64,000 nucleotides of DNA from Thermoanaerobaculia bacterium. Its GTDB lineage: Bacteria; Acidobacteriota; Thermoanaerobaculia; Multivoradales; Multivoraceae. The stretch spans positions 40,936 through 104,935 of the forward strand of contig JAJDUI010000023.1 in the NCBI GenBank assembly GCA_022826745.1. The letters are read 5' to 3'. Within the stretch, counting starts at the first letter, position 1. Every line of letters begins with the position of its first letter. This document shows, piece after piece, positions 18,035-27,248 of this stretch. The notes under the pieces are model-generated. The model did no database searches. It saw nothing but the letters and a program-made list of their open reading frames with translations, and was not told where the DNA came from. Made by a program: the position numbers and the translations under genes.

Positions 18035-21000
18035 TATCGAGATCCCTTCTCGCACGCATCGCCGATGCCGTTCCCGTCGGCGTCGGCCTGGTTGCGGTTG
18101 GAGGCGGAGGGGCAGTTGTCCAGGCCATCGAGGATGGTGTCGCGATCGCGGTCGATCCCCATCCGCCGGCCGGAGCCGGGTGGCCCGCAGGTGTAGGTGA
18201 CGGGAGTACCACCCGTGGCGAGTGTTCGCAGGCGCGACGGCGTCCATCGCTCGCCCCGGTCATCGAGGAAGTGGCCGTTTCTGAGTCGAACCCATCCGCG
18301 CGGTTGTCCGGCCACCGTGGCCTTGGCGATCAGGTCGCACTCGGTGACCGAACCGCCGAGAACGGCCGACTGGAACGAGACCCGGGCGCGGTGCGTCAGC
18401 AGGTCGACGCGCGGGTCGGCTGCGGAGGCGTTCGTCGCGTCCAGGGTGACCTGCTGCCCGACGATCGGCGCCAGGTCCGTGTCGAACTCCATCAGGTAGT
18501 CGACGAGGCCCTGGCGCACCTCGTCGTCCGGGATGCCAATGTCCATGCCGTCGCTGAAACTGCAGCCGAACACGTCGCCGGAGCGGCGGCCGCCCGGCAG
18601 ACCGAGTTCGGCGCAGGTCGTGGTGCCGTCGTCGAAGACGGCGCCCTGAAGGAAGTTGAAGAGCTTGTCCGTCGCGCCGTCGTGCAGAAAGCCGAACCGC
18701 CGGATCTGGTCGCCCTGGTGGGCGTCGGTGGTCGAGGGGAGGAAGTACTGCCGGTTCGGAAGTCCGAACATCCCGACCTTCTGGTAGAGGTTCCGCAGGT
18801 GCGGAACCTTGAGAATCAGCACCTCGCCGCCGTGCGACGCGTCGCCGGCGGTACCGAAGAAGCCCTTTGCCGGGTCGTGCCGGTGGCAGCCGGCGCAGTT
18901 CCGCCCGTCGACCGCCGCGCCGTTCCGGTTGCCGGGGAGGTCAGCGGTGGCGTCGACGCCGTCGGAGCGGCGCGGTCCGTCGAAGAAGGCGTCTCCGATC
19001 CGGGCGGACGGACTGTGCGTGTTGTTGAGCGGCTTGATCGGGTTCGGGGGCAACTGCACGGCGAGCATGAAGTCGGCGAACTCGTCCACGTCCTGCTCGA
19101 GCTGGATCACCTCGGCCGGCTTGGCGGCAGCGTTCACGCCGGAGAGCGTGACATCGAGCCCCAGCAGGCTCTCGAAGGCGACGATGAAGTTCTTGAACGA
19201 GAACTTCTCGTCCAGGGTCCTCCGCTCGTCGATCCCGAAGTAGCCGTTGGCCCGGTCGCCGCGCCAGTGCATGTGGCCGTGGGTCGACATGCCCCGCATC
19301 GTCTGCGTAAACATGGGCCCCTTCATCGGCGCGAAGACGAGCTGGTTGCCGTTGCCGTTCACGTACGGCACGGTCTCGCAGCCCGGATAGTGCCCGAAGA
19401 TGTCGCAGGACAGCCAGAAGTCGGAGAACGTCGGGAACGGCTGCGGGTTGGCCGTGTTGCCGTCGTCCGGATTGCCGAGGTCCCAGCTCAGGTGATCCGT
19501 GTCGCCGAACACGTGGCAGCTCGCGCAGGAGGATTCGCCGTTGGACGAGGTCCGATTCGCGTCGTAGAGGATCCGGCGTCCGGTCACCACTTCGGCGGGT
19601 TCCGGGTTGTGGAAGGAAACTGCCTGCCGGACGGCGCCGCTCACCGCGTCGACGACCTTGACGCTGCGCCCGAAGTGGGCGAACACGTAGAGCTGGCCGT
19701 TCGGACGGTTGTGCGTCTCGTCGAGCAGGAGTCCGGCGGGTCCGCCGGACACGTCCAGGTAGTTCGCGCTGACGGAGGTCGGGTCGAACTCCTTTCCCTC
19801 GCCGTCCCACAGCGTGTCGTCCTCGAGATCCGCGGTGTCGAACACGCCGATCCGGTCCGACCCCAGGGCCGCGACGTAGAGCTTCGCTCCGTCCGAGCTG
19901 ACCTGGAGTTCCAGAGGAGTCGAGAGGCTGTGCCGGCGAACGGCGGGGGGCGACTTCAGGACGGCGTAGTCGATGTGGCGGTTCAGGTGGCGCTTGCGGA
20001 CGGTGCCCGTTCCAGGGTCGACGACGGTGATTTGCGCTCTGGCGATGTCCCCCTGAACGGTCGAGCCGCCGCGGACTCCCGGTCCCTCGAAGCGGACGTG
20101 GTTCCGTGCGTCCGTGTTGGCCACGTAGACACGGCCTGTCTTCGGATTCACGGCCATGTTGAACAGGGTCGTGCCGACGTGCGCGAAGTGGTCCTTCTCC
20201 TCGAGCGTGGCGGCGTCGATCGCGAAGACGTCCCGGTCGGGAAGGAAGAAACGGATGCCGTTCGAGTAGTTCAGGCCGCGGGAGTCCCTCCATTCGCCGG
20301 ACTCGTCGTCCCACTTCACGATCATCGCGGTGAACGGCGCGGGCTCGCCGTCGGCCCCGGTGCTCGGAAGCGGGCGGCCCATGGGCAGGGTCTTGTCTGT
20401 CGGACCGTTGGGAGAAGCCGTCGCATGCACAGCCGGGAGGTTGCCGGCCACACAGGGCTGATCGCCGCGCCGGCGGTCCCAGGTCGCGCCGATGAAGAAG
20501 CCGCGGGGCGAGTCCTCGAAACCCCGGCACATCACTCCCTCGTGGATCACGCTGGTCTGGTTTCCGGAGTGGAACACCGCCGCATACACGGTGGAGCCGT
20601 CCGGGCTGACCGTTAGTGCGCGCGGCGTGTCGCCGAACAACTCGATGATCCGTAGCGGCGTGCCGCCGACTCCGGCGCCGGGATCCCCGGCGTCGAAGAC
20701 CCAGACGTCGGCTCGCCCCACGCCGGCGGTGTGCAGTTGCGGGTCCCCGGCCCCGGGGACGCCGGCGATCGAAGGATGGGTGCGGTGCTGGCCGCGATGG
20801 GCCGTCGTGATGAAGGCCCGATTACGCGCGAAGACGATGTCCCGGGGTTCGTCGCCGACCAGGAGGGTGCGCTTGACGAAGGCGGCGCCGCGTGTGGCCG
20901 GGTTCGAGGCGAGTAGCGGACCGAGGTCCACGATGCTCACCGAGTCCGAGAGATGGTTCACCACCCAGACCTCCGAGGCGTGGCGCGCGGCCACGGCGAC

Positions 21001-21273
21001 GGGTTCCATGCCCACGGGAACCGATGCCCGGTGAGCCAGCGTGCCCGAGTCTCCGACGGTGAAGACCTCGAGGTGGTTGTCCGGCGTGTTCGTGACGAAG
21101 AGCAGGCTGCCGTCGGGCGACAGGGCCAGCGGTCGAACCGGGCCCGACTCGAAGGCGATGAACTCCACCGCGTGGGCGGCGCCGGCGACGATCAGCGGGA
21201 TCAGGAACGTCGCCGCGGTTCGGAGGGCTCGATTCCGGCGTCGGTGTCCAGCGTGAGGTGCGTTGAGGGGCAT
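18034..21273 (-). CDS. Secreted beta-propeller/cytochrome c peroxidase-like protein
   Basis: A 1079-residue protein with a signal peptide (about 15-36). Residues about 40-560 form a YVTN-type beta-propeller (repeats such as LALSPDGSLLFVTNTPDNH and LTVSPDGSTVYAAV). Then come two c-type haem motifs, CASCH near residue 580 and CAGCH near 785, in a MauG/cytochrome c peroxidase-like context. The C-terminus has a calcium-binding thrombospondin type-3 repeat (DRDRDTILDGLDNCP). It is probably periplasmic or surface-exposed and redox-active. It is the first gene behind a good promoter and overlaps the small membrane protein gene. A link to the Rieske enzymes is inferred only from operon order. Confidence 0.88.
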   Translation of the reverse strand: MPLNAPHAGHRRRNRALRTAATFLIPLIVAGAAHAVEFIAFESGPVRPLALSPDGSLLFVTNTPDNHLEVFTVGDSGTLAHRASVPVGMEPVAVAARHASEVWVVNHLSDSVSIVDLGPLLASNPATRGAAFVKRTLLVGDEPRDIVFARNRAFITTAHRGQHRTHPSIAGVPGAGDPQLHTAGVGRADVWVFDAGDPGAGVGGTPLRIIELFGDTPRALTVSPDGSTVYAAVFHSGNQTSVIHEGVMCRGFEDSPRGFFIGATWDRRRGDQPCVAGNLPAVHATASPNGPTDKTLPMGRPLPSTGADGEPAPFTAMIVKWDDESGEWRDSRGLNYSNGIRFFLPDRDVFAIDAATLEEKDHFAHVGTTLFNMAVNPKTGRVYVANTDARNHVRFEGPGVRGGSTVQGDIARAQITVVDPGTGTVRKRHLNRHIDYAVLKSPPAVRRHSLSTPLELQVSSDGAKLYVAALGSDRIGVFDTADLEDDTLWDGEGKEFDPTSVSANYLDVSGGPAGLLLDETHNRPNGQLYVFAHFGRSVKVVDAVSGAVRQAVSFHNPEPAEVVTGRRILYDANRTSSNGESSCASCHVFGDTDHLSWDLGNPDDGNTANPQPFPTFSDFWLSCDIFGHYPGCETVPYVNGNGNQLVFAPMKGPMFTQTMRGMSTHGHMHWRGDRANGYFGIDERRTLDEKFSFKNFIVAFESLLGLDVTLSGVNAAAKPAEVIQLEQDVDEFADFMLAVQLPPNPIKPLNNTHSPSARIGDAFFDGPRRSDGVDATADLPGNRNGAAVDGRNCAGCHRHDPAKGFFGTAGDASHGGEVLILKVPHLRNLYQKVGMFGLPNRQYFLPSTTDAHQGDQIRRFGFLHDGATDKLFNFLQGAVFDDGTTTCAELGLPGGRRSGDVFGCSFSDGMDIGIPDDEVRQGLVDYLMEFDTDLAPIVGQQVTLDATNASAADPRVDLLTHRARVSFQSAVLGGSVTECDLIAKATVAGQPRGWVRLRNGHFLDDRGERWTPSRLRTLATGGTPVTYTCGPPGSGRRMGIDRDRDTILDGLDNCPSASNRNQADADGNGIGDACEKGSR

Positions 21274-21297
21274 CGTGTCGGTCTCTCCTGACCTGGG

Positions 21298-21326
21298 ATG
21301 GTACAGAACTGTCTCAAGAGAGTCAA
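21298..21326 (-). promoter_or_regulatory. Sigma70-like promoter of the oxygenase operon
   Basis: On the minus strand TTGACT is followed by a 17-nt spacer and TACCAT, placing transcription start about 20 nt before the ATG at 21273 and leaving room for the AGGAG ribosome-binding site. A CTCTTGAGA near-palindrome sits in the spacer and could be an operator. Confidence 0.65.
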
Positions 21327-21360
21327 CACAAGGTCATTCGGTTCGTTTCGTGCTCGAGAG

Positions 21361-22761
21361 CTATTGAGTCTGCTCGCCAGCGAGCGCGGCGAGGTTCTCC
21401 TCGTGCCGCCGCCGATTCAACCGGTAGTGGCGAAGAACGAAGATAGCCAGGAGGTAGAGAACGGCCAGCACCGGGCCGTACAGCCATCCCAGGCGCTCGA
21501 CCATCGACTGGTCGATCGAGGACGTGTCGGCCTGGGTGGGGAAGTTGATCACCGTCAGCAGCAGACCCCCGATCCAGATTCCCAGTCCCGTGGCGACCTT
21601 GCCGGTGAAGGAAAGAACGGCGGAGACGAGTCCCTCCTCCCGGCGGCCCGTGACGACGGCGCGGGCGTCGACGACGTCCGCGACCATCGAGGCGCTCACG
21701 GTGCTCGTCATCACGATGAGAGCTACCTGGGCAACGCCGATCGCGACCATCGATGGAAAGAGCGCTGAGTGGCCGGCTGGCGGGAAGACACCGAGCAGGG
21801 CGAGCACGACCGGGCCGCTGCCGGCCAGAAGCGACAGGACCGAGAGCCTGATCAGCACGGACTTCTTGTCGCGGCCCCGGCTGGCTACCGGCAGGAGGGC
21901 GATGGCGAGCAGCGGCGATGCGAGTTGGGCGGCGAGGATGGAGCTGGTCTGGGTGCTGTCGAAGCCCCAGAACCAGGGCTGCATGTAGGCCCACATCGCG
22001 GTCGCGGTGCCGCTGGCCGCGGCGGTCAGGGCCGTCGAGGCCAGGATCGCTGCCAGACTGCCGTCTCTCAGGGTTGCCAGCGTCTCCGCAAGGACCCGTC
22101 GAGCCGCGGCCCGTTCGGGCGGTGGGACCGCGAGCTTGGGGATGTGTCGGTGAGTCGCCACCGCGGCGAGTACCAGACAGATGATGAGCGCGCAGGCGGT
22201 GATCAGACCGGCCTGTTCGTACCCGGCGCGGCGCAGGATGCCGGTGCCGGCCGGGTAGTCGGGGCTGTCGGCCAGCCACCAGACGTACATCGACACCGCC
22301 ATCAGGGTGCCGAAGAACCAACCGCCAGCGTAGGAGAAGTTCATCAGCCGGGTCCGGTCCTCGTAGCCTGGGGCGAGTTCCGGTAGCAGGGCGTTGAAGG
22401 GGACGGTGTGCATCGTCACCGCCAGCCGTAGCGCGACGGTGAAACCGGCGAGCCAGAGGAACAGTGCCGGCTGCGAGAGGTCGGGAGGCCTCCAGAGGAA
22501 GTAGTAGCAGAGAGGAATGGGGAGGACGGCGGCGTAGAGGAACGGATGTCGTCGCCCGAGCCGGCTCCGGAGCCGGTCCGACCAGCGCCCGACCAGTGGA
22601 TCCGAGACCGCGTCGACGACAAGCGCCAGCAGCAGCGCGGAGCCGGCGAGCGCCGCGTCGAGGCCGACTACCTGGCTGTAGTAGATGAGGAGAAAGAAGG
22701 AGATGCCGTTGCTGACCAGGCCGCTCGCCGTCCCGGAGGCGGTGAAGGCCAGACGGTTCAA
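21361..22761 (-). CDS. GPH/MelB-type sugar:cation symporter (MFS)
   Basis: A 466-residue membrane protein with about 12 predicted helices. The N-terminal motif VVDAVSDPLVGRWSDRLRSR followed by LGRRHPFLY is the signature of the glycoside-pentoside-hexuronide:cation symporter family. The conserved Asp in this motif binds the coupling cation in MelB. The start is TTG at 22761 with GGGAG 9 nt upstream. The 87-bp space downstream contains only the promoter of the next gene. No sugar-catabolic gene is adjacent, so the substrate is unknown. Confidence 0.88.
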   Translation of the reverse strand: MNRLAFTASGTASGLVSNGISFFLLIYYSQVVGLDAALAGSALLLALVVDAVSDPLVGRWSDRLRSRLGRRHPFLYAAVLPIPLCYYFLWRPPDLSQPALFLWLAGFTVALRLAVTMHTVPFNALLPELAPGYEDRTRLMNFSYAGGWFFGTLMAVSMYVWWLADSPDYPAGTGILRRAGYEQAGLITACALIICLVLAAVATHRHIPKLAVPPPERAAARRVLAETLATLRDGSLAAILASTALTAAASGTATAMWAYMQPWFWGFDSTQTSSILAAQLASPLLAIALLPVASRGRDKKSVLIRLSVLSLLAGSGPVVLALLGVFPPAGHSALFPSMVAIGVAQVALIVMTSTVSASMVADVVDARAVVTGRREEGLVSAVLSFTGKVATGLGIWIGGLLLTVINFPTQADTSSIDQSMVERLGWLYGPVLAVLYLLAIFVLRHYRLNRRRHEENLAALAGEQTQ

Positions 22762-22834
22762 CGGTTGTTACTCCCTTAGCCCGGTCCCGCGGGCGGTGGC
22801 TTCCCTTACCTGGCGATGCTCACCCAGGCGGCTC

Positions 22835-23782
22835 TCACTCCGCGAGCTGGAACGGGGTGGACCACTCCATCGAGCCCCAGCGGATCGTCAGCATCCCGCC
22901 GTTTCCGTCGACCTCCAGCAGTCCCTCGGTCTCTTCGACCGGCTCGGCCAGCGTCCGGAACGTCAGGGGAGTCTCGCCAGCGTCGTGTTCGGCCATGTGC
23001 ATCGTGCCCCAGACGTCGGCGAGGTGGTTGAAGACGAGCTTCCAGCCGTCCCCTTCGCGCTTGAGCCACAGGCTGTAGACGCCGGGGTAGGTCGGCCCGT
23101 GATTGTGGGCGGCGATCTTGGCGTCCTCGAACGCCAGGTCGGCGTCCGTCCAGAACTTGAACGGTTTGCCGTAGATCGGCCCCAGCACTTCGCCGTCGGC
23201 GAGCGTCTCGAGTCGGTCGTAGTCGTGGCCGGGCGCCGGCAGCAGGTCGAAGCGGAGCCGGATCGCCTGATCGCCGATCTCGATTCTCGACGAGGACAGG
23301 TCGTCCGGTTCGCCGACCGGCTGCCGATTGACGATGACGCCGGCGGCGTCGGCCGCCTCCTTCGTCATCCCCTTGACTTCGGCGTTGAAGAAACCGGCCT
23401 CCAGTTCGCCCCTGAGGCCGTCGCCCTCGCGGGCGAGGTCCATCTCGACCGGTACGATCTGGCCGCCCAGCTCGATGTCGAACTTGAGGTGGAGTCCGGT
23501 CTCTGTGCGGCTGATGTTCTCGATCTCGAGATCGGCCAGGCGCGCCAGGTAGAAGTCGGCGCTCGCCTTGCCGTCGTCGTCCTCGAACGTGATCAGGCTG
23601 TTGAGCGAGCCTTGCTGGGTCATCACTTCGAGCACCCACTCGCCGAGAAAGGACTCGATCTCGGCGGTGTCGATACGTGGCGGCGCCTCCGGCGGTGCGT
23701 CCTGGCCGAAGAGCGGGACGCTCGCCAGGGTCAACGCGGTGGCGATTGCGATTACGAGGGGGGTGTGGGGAATGCGATCCAT
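22835..23782 (-). CDS. Exported DUF2911-like protein
   Basis: A 315-residue protein with a Sec signal peptide (about 1-27, cleavage after FGQ). The N-terminal half is a beta-rich region of unknown type. The C-terminal half matches the DUF2911 pattern: GKPFKFWTDADLAFEDAKI, then YSLWLKREGDGWKLVFNH, then WGTMHMAEHDAGETPLTF. Family function is unknown; members are periplasmic or lipid-linked beta proteins. It is followed at 73 nt by the symporter gene and preceded by the acetyltransferase stop, all on the same strand. Confidence 0.8.
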   Translation of the reverse strand: MDRIPHTPLVIAIATALTLASVPLFGQDAPPEAPPRIDTAEIESFLGEWVLEVMTQQGSLNSLITFEDDDGKASADFYLARLADLEIENISRTETGLHLKFDIELGGQIVPVEMDLAREGDGLRGELEAGFFNAEVKGMTKEAADAAGVIVNRQPVGEPDDLSSSRIEIGDQAIRLRFDLLPAPGHDYDRLETLADGEVLGPIYGKPFKFWTDADLAFEDAKIAAHNHGPTYPGVYSLWLKREGDGWKLVFNHLADVWGTMHMAEHDAGETPLTFRTLAEPVEETEGLLEVDGNGGMLTIRWGSMEWSTPFQLAE

Positions 23783-23820
23783 GGCCTGGTCTCCGTCCGT
23801 GGTTGCGGGCAGCGCCGGTC

Positions 23821-25017
23821 TCAGAAGTAGTCCGGCATGGAGGGCGGCGGACCGGCGAAGAGCAGGTCGGCCTGATTGAGAGAAGCAGTCGGTCCTTTCA
23901 CCTGGCCGAGCTCGGCCAGCCGCCGCGCGCTCAGGTGGCCGCTGTAGAGCGAGGCGAGAGCGCGGATGTCGAGACGGAGAGCGTCCGGCCCGGCGGCGCC
24001 TCCGGTGCGCTTCGCGCTCGCTTCGCCACCCTGGACCTCGAGAAGGAAGCCGCCGGCATTGGCCGGTACGACATCGTCCGTCAGATCCAGTTCGATCCGG
24101 GCCGCCGTGTCGGCCGGGTAGCCTCGGGCGCCGAGTGCAGCCCGGACGTCCACGATTCGCAGCATCCAGGTCTCGGCTACCGAGATCTCGGTACCGACTT
24201 CTGGTACTTCGAGGAGGAGCGAGTCGTCGAGGCCGCCGTACCAGGTGGCGTGGCGGGCGAGCGTCCGGCAGTCCGAGAACAGGGCGAGAACACGCCGCGC
24301 CGCTTCCCGGTTGGCGACCTGCACGTCGCGGACGTTGAGGGTGTAGGGATAGCGGGCCACCTCGCCGAGCGTGTAGACGACGTAGCCTTCGATGTCGCCG
24401 CCGCCGCCCGGCACGCCGTAGGCATGCACGTCGCGGCCGGCGGGATGGCGGTAAACGCGATCCCAGATGTGACTGTTGCGATCGAGCCAGCCGGGGCGGT
24501 TCGAGGCCAGCTTGCGGTAGAAGCGCGCCACCGCGTCCGCGTCACGGCTCGGGTCGAGCGGGACGATCTGCCGGGCCGACTCGATACGGCCCAGCTTCGG
24601 AAGCGGCAGCCGGTACTGGTAGCGGTGGCCGGCGACCGCGTAGCCCGCTCGCCCGTAGAGCGTGAACGTGGTCGGGTAGAGAGTGGAGACCGCGACGCCC
24701 TGGTCATGCATCTCGGCAAGCGCCGCCCTCATCATCGACTTCGCGACCCCGCGCCCTCGCGCGGTCGGGCTGATCGCCACGCCGGCGATGCCCACGTTGG
24801 AAATCGACCGGCCGCCGAAGAACTGGCCCATGTCGTAGCGGACCAGGCCTCCCAGGACCTCGCCGCCCGAGCGCACGATCCGCACCTGATCATGCGTGTC
24901 CCGGAGCCAGGACAGGCAGGATTCGAGCGGCGTATTGAACGCCAGCGCCTCGTTGCGGGCCAGCGCTTCCAGTTCCGCGTCGTCGCGAACGGGGCCGAAG
25001 CTGGGGCAGTCGGTCAC
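23821..25017 (-). CDS. Eis-like GNAT N-acetyltransferase
   Basis: A 398-residue protein with Eis-type organisation: an N-terminal GNAT domain with the acetyl-CoA loop SPTARGRGVAKSMM (about residues 85-98), a second degenerate GNAT domain, and an SCP2-like C-terminal domain ending in a free carboxylate (MPDYF) as in Eis proteins. The family acetylates amines of diverse small molecules, including aminoglycosides in some members; the substrate here is not predictable. The GTG at 25017 is chosen because the domain starts there and a TAAACT box lies 8 nt upstream, suggesting a leaderless message; the frame stays open far upstream without coding signal. Confidence 0.87.
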   Translation of the reverse strand: MTDCPSFGPVRDDAELEALARNEALAFNTPLESCLSWLRDTHDQVRIVRSGGEVLGGLVRYDMGQFFGGRSISNVGIAGVAISPTARGRGVAKSMMRAALAEMHDQGVAVSTLYPTTFTLYGRAGYAVAGHRYQYRLPLPKLGRIESARQIVPLDPSRDADAVARFYRKLASNRPGWLDRNSHIWDRVYRHPAGRDVHAYGVPGGGGDIEGYVVYTLGEVARYPYTLNVRDVQVANREAARRVLALFSDCRTLARHATWYGGLDDSLLLEVPEVGTEISVAETWMLRIVDVRAALGARGYPADTAARIELDLTDDVVPANAGGFLLEVQGGEASAKRTGGAAGPDALRLDIRALASLYSGHLSARRLAELGQVKGPTASLNQADLLFAGPPPSMPDYF

Positions 25018-25025
25018 GGGGCGGG

Positions 25026-25031
25026 AGTTTA
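25026..25031 (-). promoter_or_regulatory. -10-like box, leaderless start of the Eis-like gene
   Basis: TAAACT on the minus strand, 8 nt before the GTG at 25017, with no ribosome-binding site between them. One of seven similar cases in the window. Confidence 0.45.
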
Positions 25032-25155
25032 CTTGCCTGTCCCCGATCCGCCTTGCACCGTTCGTGGAGATGAGCCCGCCGCTCGCCGAGGAACTCTGCG
25101 CCGACCTGGACGGCCTGCTGCGCTGAGTCGACTCACCACGTCCCGTCTCCGCGGC

Positions 25156-25161
25156 TAGACT
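25156..25161 (+). promoter_or_regulatory. -10-like box, leaderless start of the LLM oxidoreductase
   Basis: TAGACT, 9 nt before the ATG at 25171, with no ribosome-binding site. The sequence between box and start (CCGCCGTCT) closely matches that of the gene starting at 27167. Confidence 0.5.
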
Positions 25162-25170
25162 CCGCCGTCT

Positions 25171-26007
25171 ATGGACATTGGCATCTTCATCTTCCCGACC
25201 GGCGATTCGATACGGCCTGACGAACTCGGCGCCGAGGTCGAAGCCCGGGGTTTCGAGTCGCTCTGGTTTCCGGAGCACACCCACATTCCGACGTCGCGGC
25301 GGAGTCCCTTCCCGGGCGGCGGCGAGCTGCCGCCCGAGTACTCCCGTTCCCACGATCCCTTCGTCGCGCTGACGGCGGCCGCGATGAGCACGAAGACGAT
25401 CAGGCTCGGCACCGGCATCTGCCTGATCATCGAGCGCGACACGATCACGACCGCCAAGGCGGTGGCGAGTCTCGACGTGCTCTCGGGCGGCCGGTTCGTC
25501 TTCGGCATCGGCGGCGGCTGGAACCGGGAAGAGATGGAGCATCACGGAACGGACTACACGACCCGCTTCGCGAAGCTCGAGGAGCAGGTGGCGGCGTTCA
25601 AGACGATCTGGACGGAGGACGAGGCGGAGTTCCACGGCCGTCACGTCGACTTCGATCCGATCTGGTCCTGGCCGAAGCCCGAGCAGAAGCCCCACCCGCC
25701 GATCGTGCTCGGCGGCGGCACCGGCTACACCCGTCAGCGTGTCGTCGATCGCTGCGACGGCTGGCTTCCCATTGGAAGGGATACCGACGCGGTGCTGGAA
25801 GGCATCGAGGACTTGAAGCAACGTGCGGAGAAGGCCGGCCGCGCCATGGACACGATCTCCATCAGCGTCTTCGGCGCGCCGCCGCAGCAGGACGTGCTCG
25901 ATGCCTATGCCGGGGCCGGCGTGGACCGCGTCATCCTGCCGGTGCCGCCGCAAGGCCGCGACAGGACTCTGCCGCGGCTCGACCGCTACGCCGCGCTACG
26001 GGCCTAG
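25171..26007 (+). CDS. LLM class flavin/F420-dependent oxidoreductase
   Basis: A 278-residue luciferase-like TIM-barrel protein. MDIGIFIFPTGDSIRPDELG, GFESLWFPEHTHIP, KAVASLDVLSGGRFVFGIGGGW and the PPIVLGGG strand fit the F420-dependent TIGR03619-type subfamily. Without F420 biosynthesis genes in view, the cofactor could equally be FMN. It is unlike the longer 12580-13710 enzyme. It stands alone, divergent from the acetyltransferase, and its stop overlaps by 4 bp the stop of the convergent ligase gene. Confidence 0.88.
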   Translation: MDIGIFIFPTGDSIRPDELGAEVEARGFESLWFPEHTHIPTSRRSPFPGGGELPPEYSRSHDPFVALTAAAMSTKTIRLGTGICLIIERDTITTAKAVASLDVLSGGRFVFGIGGGWNREEMEHHGTDYTTRFAKLEEQVAAFKTIWTEDEAEFHGRHVDFDPIWSWPKPEQKPHPPIVLGGGTGYTRQRVVDRCDGWLPIGRDTDAVLEGIEDLKQRAEKAGRAMDTISISVFGAPPQQDVLDAYAGAGVDRVILPVPPQGRDRTLPRLDRYAALRA

Positions 26008-27167
26008 CCGGCCCCATCTAGATCGGAACGGGTCTCCGAAACCAGCAGGTCGACGACCTCCCGCAGGGCCTCTTCCTTGCTCGCCCCCTCGACCAGACGC
26101 AGCCGGTAGAGGTCTAGCTGCCGGTCGGCGCTCGAGCCTTCGCGGACGATCGACAGGCTGTGCCGGAGTTCCCGCTCGCAGCCGAGGGCGTGGGCGTCTT
26201 CGGCGAGTTCGTCTGTGAGTTCCTGCAGTTCGTCGGCGATGTCGATGCGGCCGCCGCGCCGGGTGTCGCCGAGGAACGCCAGCAGGCCGTAGCGCTGCGC
26301 GAGCCACTTGTTCTCGACGATGATCTCGGTCGGGGGCTCGGGCGGCAGCGTGCCTTCCCGGTCGTGCCGCGCCAGCATCCGGATCAGGGAGGTATAGAGA
26401 GCGACGATGCACATCGCGTCCTCGATCGCCGGACAGGTGTCACAGATTCGAAGCTCTACTGTCGGGAACTTGTGGGACGGACGGATGTCCCACCAGATCT
26501 CGCTGCCGTCGGCAATGAACGCCATGCGCTGGTACTCGCCGACAAGCGCCTCGTAGTCGGCTCGGGAGGCGAGTGGCCCGGGGATGCTGGTGCGGGGCAT
26601 CGCCTCGAAGAGATTCAGCCGGTTGCACTTGAACCCCGACTCGCGGCCCTTGCCGAACGGCGACGAGGCGGAGAGCCCGATGAACAGGGGCAGGTAGCGC
26701 CGGAGCGCCGTCATGACGCGGACCCGGGTGTCGAAATCCCCGAAGCCGGCGTGCACGTGCATGCCGCAGATGACCAGGCGCCGGACCGTCTCCTGGTAGG
26801 TGGAGGCGAACTGCCGGTAGCGTTCCTTTGGCGTCGGAAGCTGGGCTTCCCAGGCCGCGAACGGATGGGCCGAGGCGCCGATCACGGCCGCGCCGTGGGC
26901 TTGCGCCGCCTCGATGACGAGCCGGCGGGACGCCTTCAGGTCCTCCCGCACGCCGGAAACCGAGTCGTGGACGGCCGTGTTCGTTTCGATCTGGGAGCGA
27001 AGGAACTCCCGCACCACCTGCTGGCCGCCGGCTGCCGCGCTGCAGGCTTCGAAGATGCCGGGATCGGGATCGCTCAGGAGGTCGCGCGAGTCCGGATCGA
27101 CGAGGAAGAGCTCCTCCTCGACACCGAGGGTGATCGTGACGTCGTCGCCGTTCGGGTAGGGGCTCAT
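26004..27167 (-). CDS. YbdK-type carboxylate-amine ligase (GCS2 family)
   Basis: A 387-residue member of the glutamate-cysteine ligase type 2 family. Visible motifs are TLGVEEELFLVD (acidic metal-binding EEE), RRLVICGMHVHAGFGD with the conserved histidines, GLSASSPFG, and IWWDIRPSHKFPTVELRICD. The family makes gamma-glutamyl or related amide bonds using ATP. The ATG at 27167 follows a TAGAGT box at 9 nt. It could supply a gamma-glutamyl compound, but no glutathione synthase is adjacent. The 3' end overlaps the convergent LLM gene. Confidence 0.9.
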   Translation of the reverse strand: MSPYPNGDDVTITLGVEEELFLVDPDSRDLLSDPDPGIFEACSAAAGGQQVVREFLRSQIETNTAVHDSVSGVREDLKASRRLVIEAAQAHGAAVIGASAHPFAAWEAQLPTPKERYRQFASTYQETVRRLVICGMHVHAGFGDFDTRVRVMTALRRYLPLFIGLSASSPFGKGRESGFKCNRLNLFEAMPRTSIPGPLASRADYEALVGEYQRMAFIADGSEIWWDIRPSHKFPTVELRICDTCPAIEDAMCIVALYTSLIRMLARHDREGTLPPEPPTEIIVENKWLAQRYGLLAFLGDTRRGGRIDIADELQELTDELAEDAHALGCERELRHSLSIVREGSSADRQLDLYRLRLVEGASKEEALREVVDLLVSETRSDLDGAG

Positions 27168-27176
27168 CGTCGGCGG

Positions 27177-27182
27177 ACTCTA
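27177..27182 (-). promoter_or_regulatory. -10-like box, leaderless start of the ligase gene
   Basis: TAGAGT on the minus strand, 9 nt before the ATG at 27167 (spacer CCGCCGACG), with no ribosome-binding site. Confidence 0.5.
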
Positions 27183-27217
27183 CGCCGTCTGGCGCCCGTG
27201 GGCGAACTCAGTAGTGG

Positions 27218-27246
27218 CGAGCCGCGGCCCTTTCGGGCCGCGTTCG
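27218..27246 (-). terminator. GC-rich hairpin after the dicarboxylate symporter gene
   Basis: CGCGGCCC and GGGCCGCG pair around TTTC, with a few extra flanking base pairs, immediately downstream of the stop at 27249. No T-tract follows, so it may act with Rho or protect the 3' end. It separates the symporter from the ligase gene, which has its own start box. Confidence 0.5.
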
Positions 27247-27248
27247 CT

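Noticed and set aside
18013..20616. 867-codon open frame on the plus strand
   Set aside because: It is antisense to the propeller/cytochrome gene, rich in Arg/Val/Gly repeats typical of GC-rich shadow frames, with no recognisable domain.
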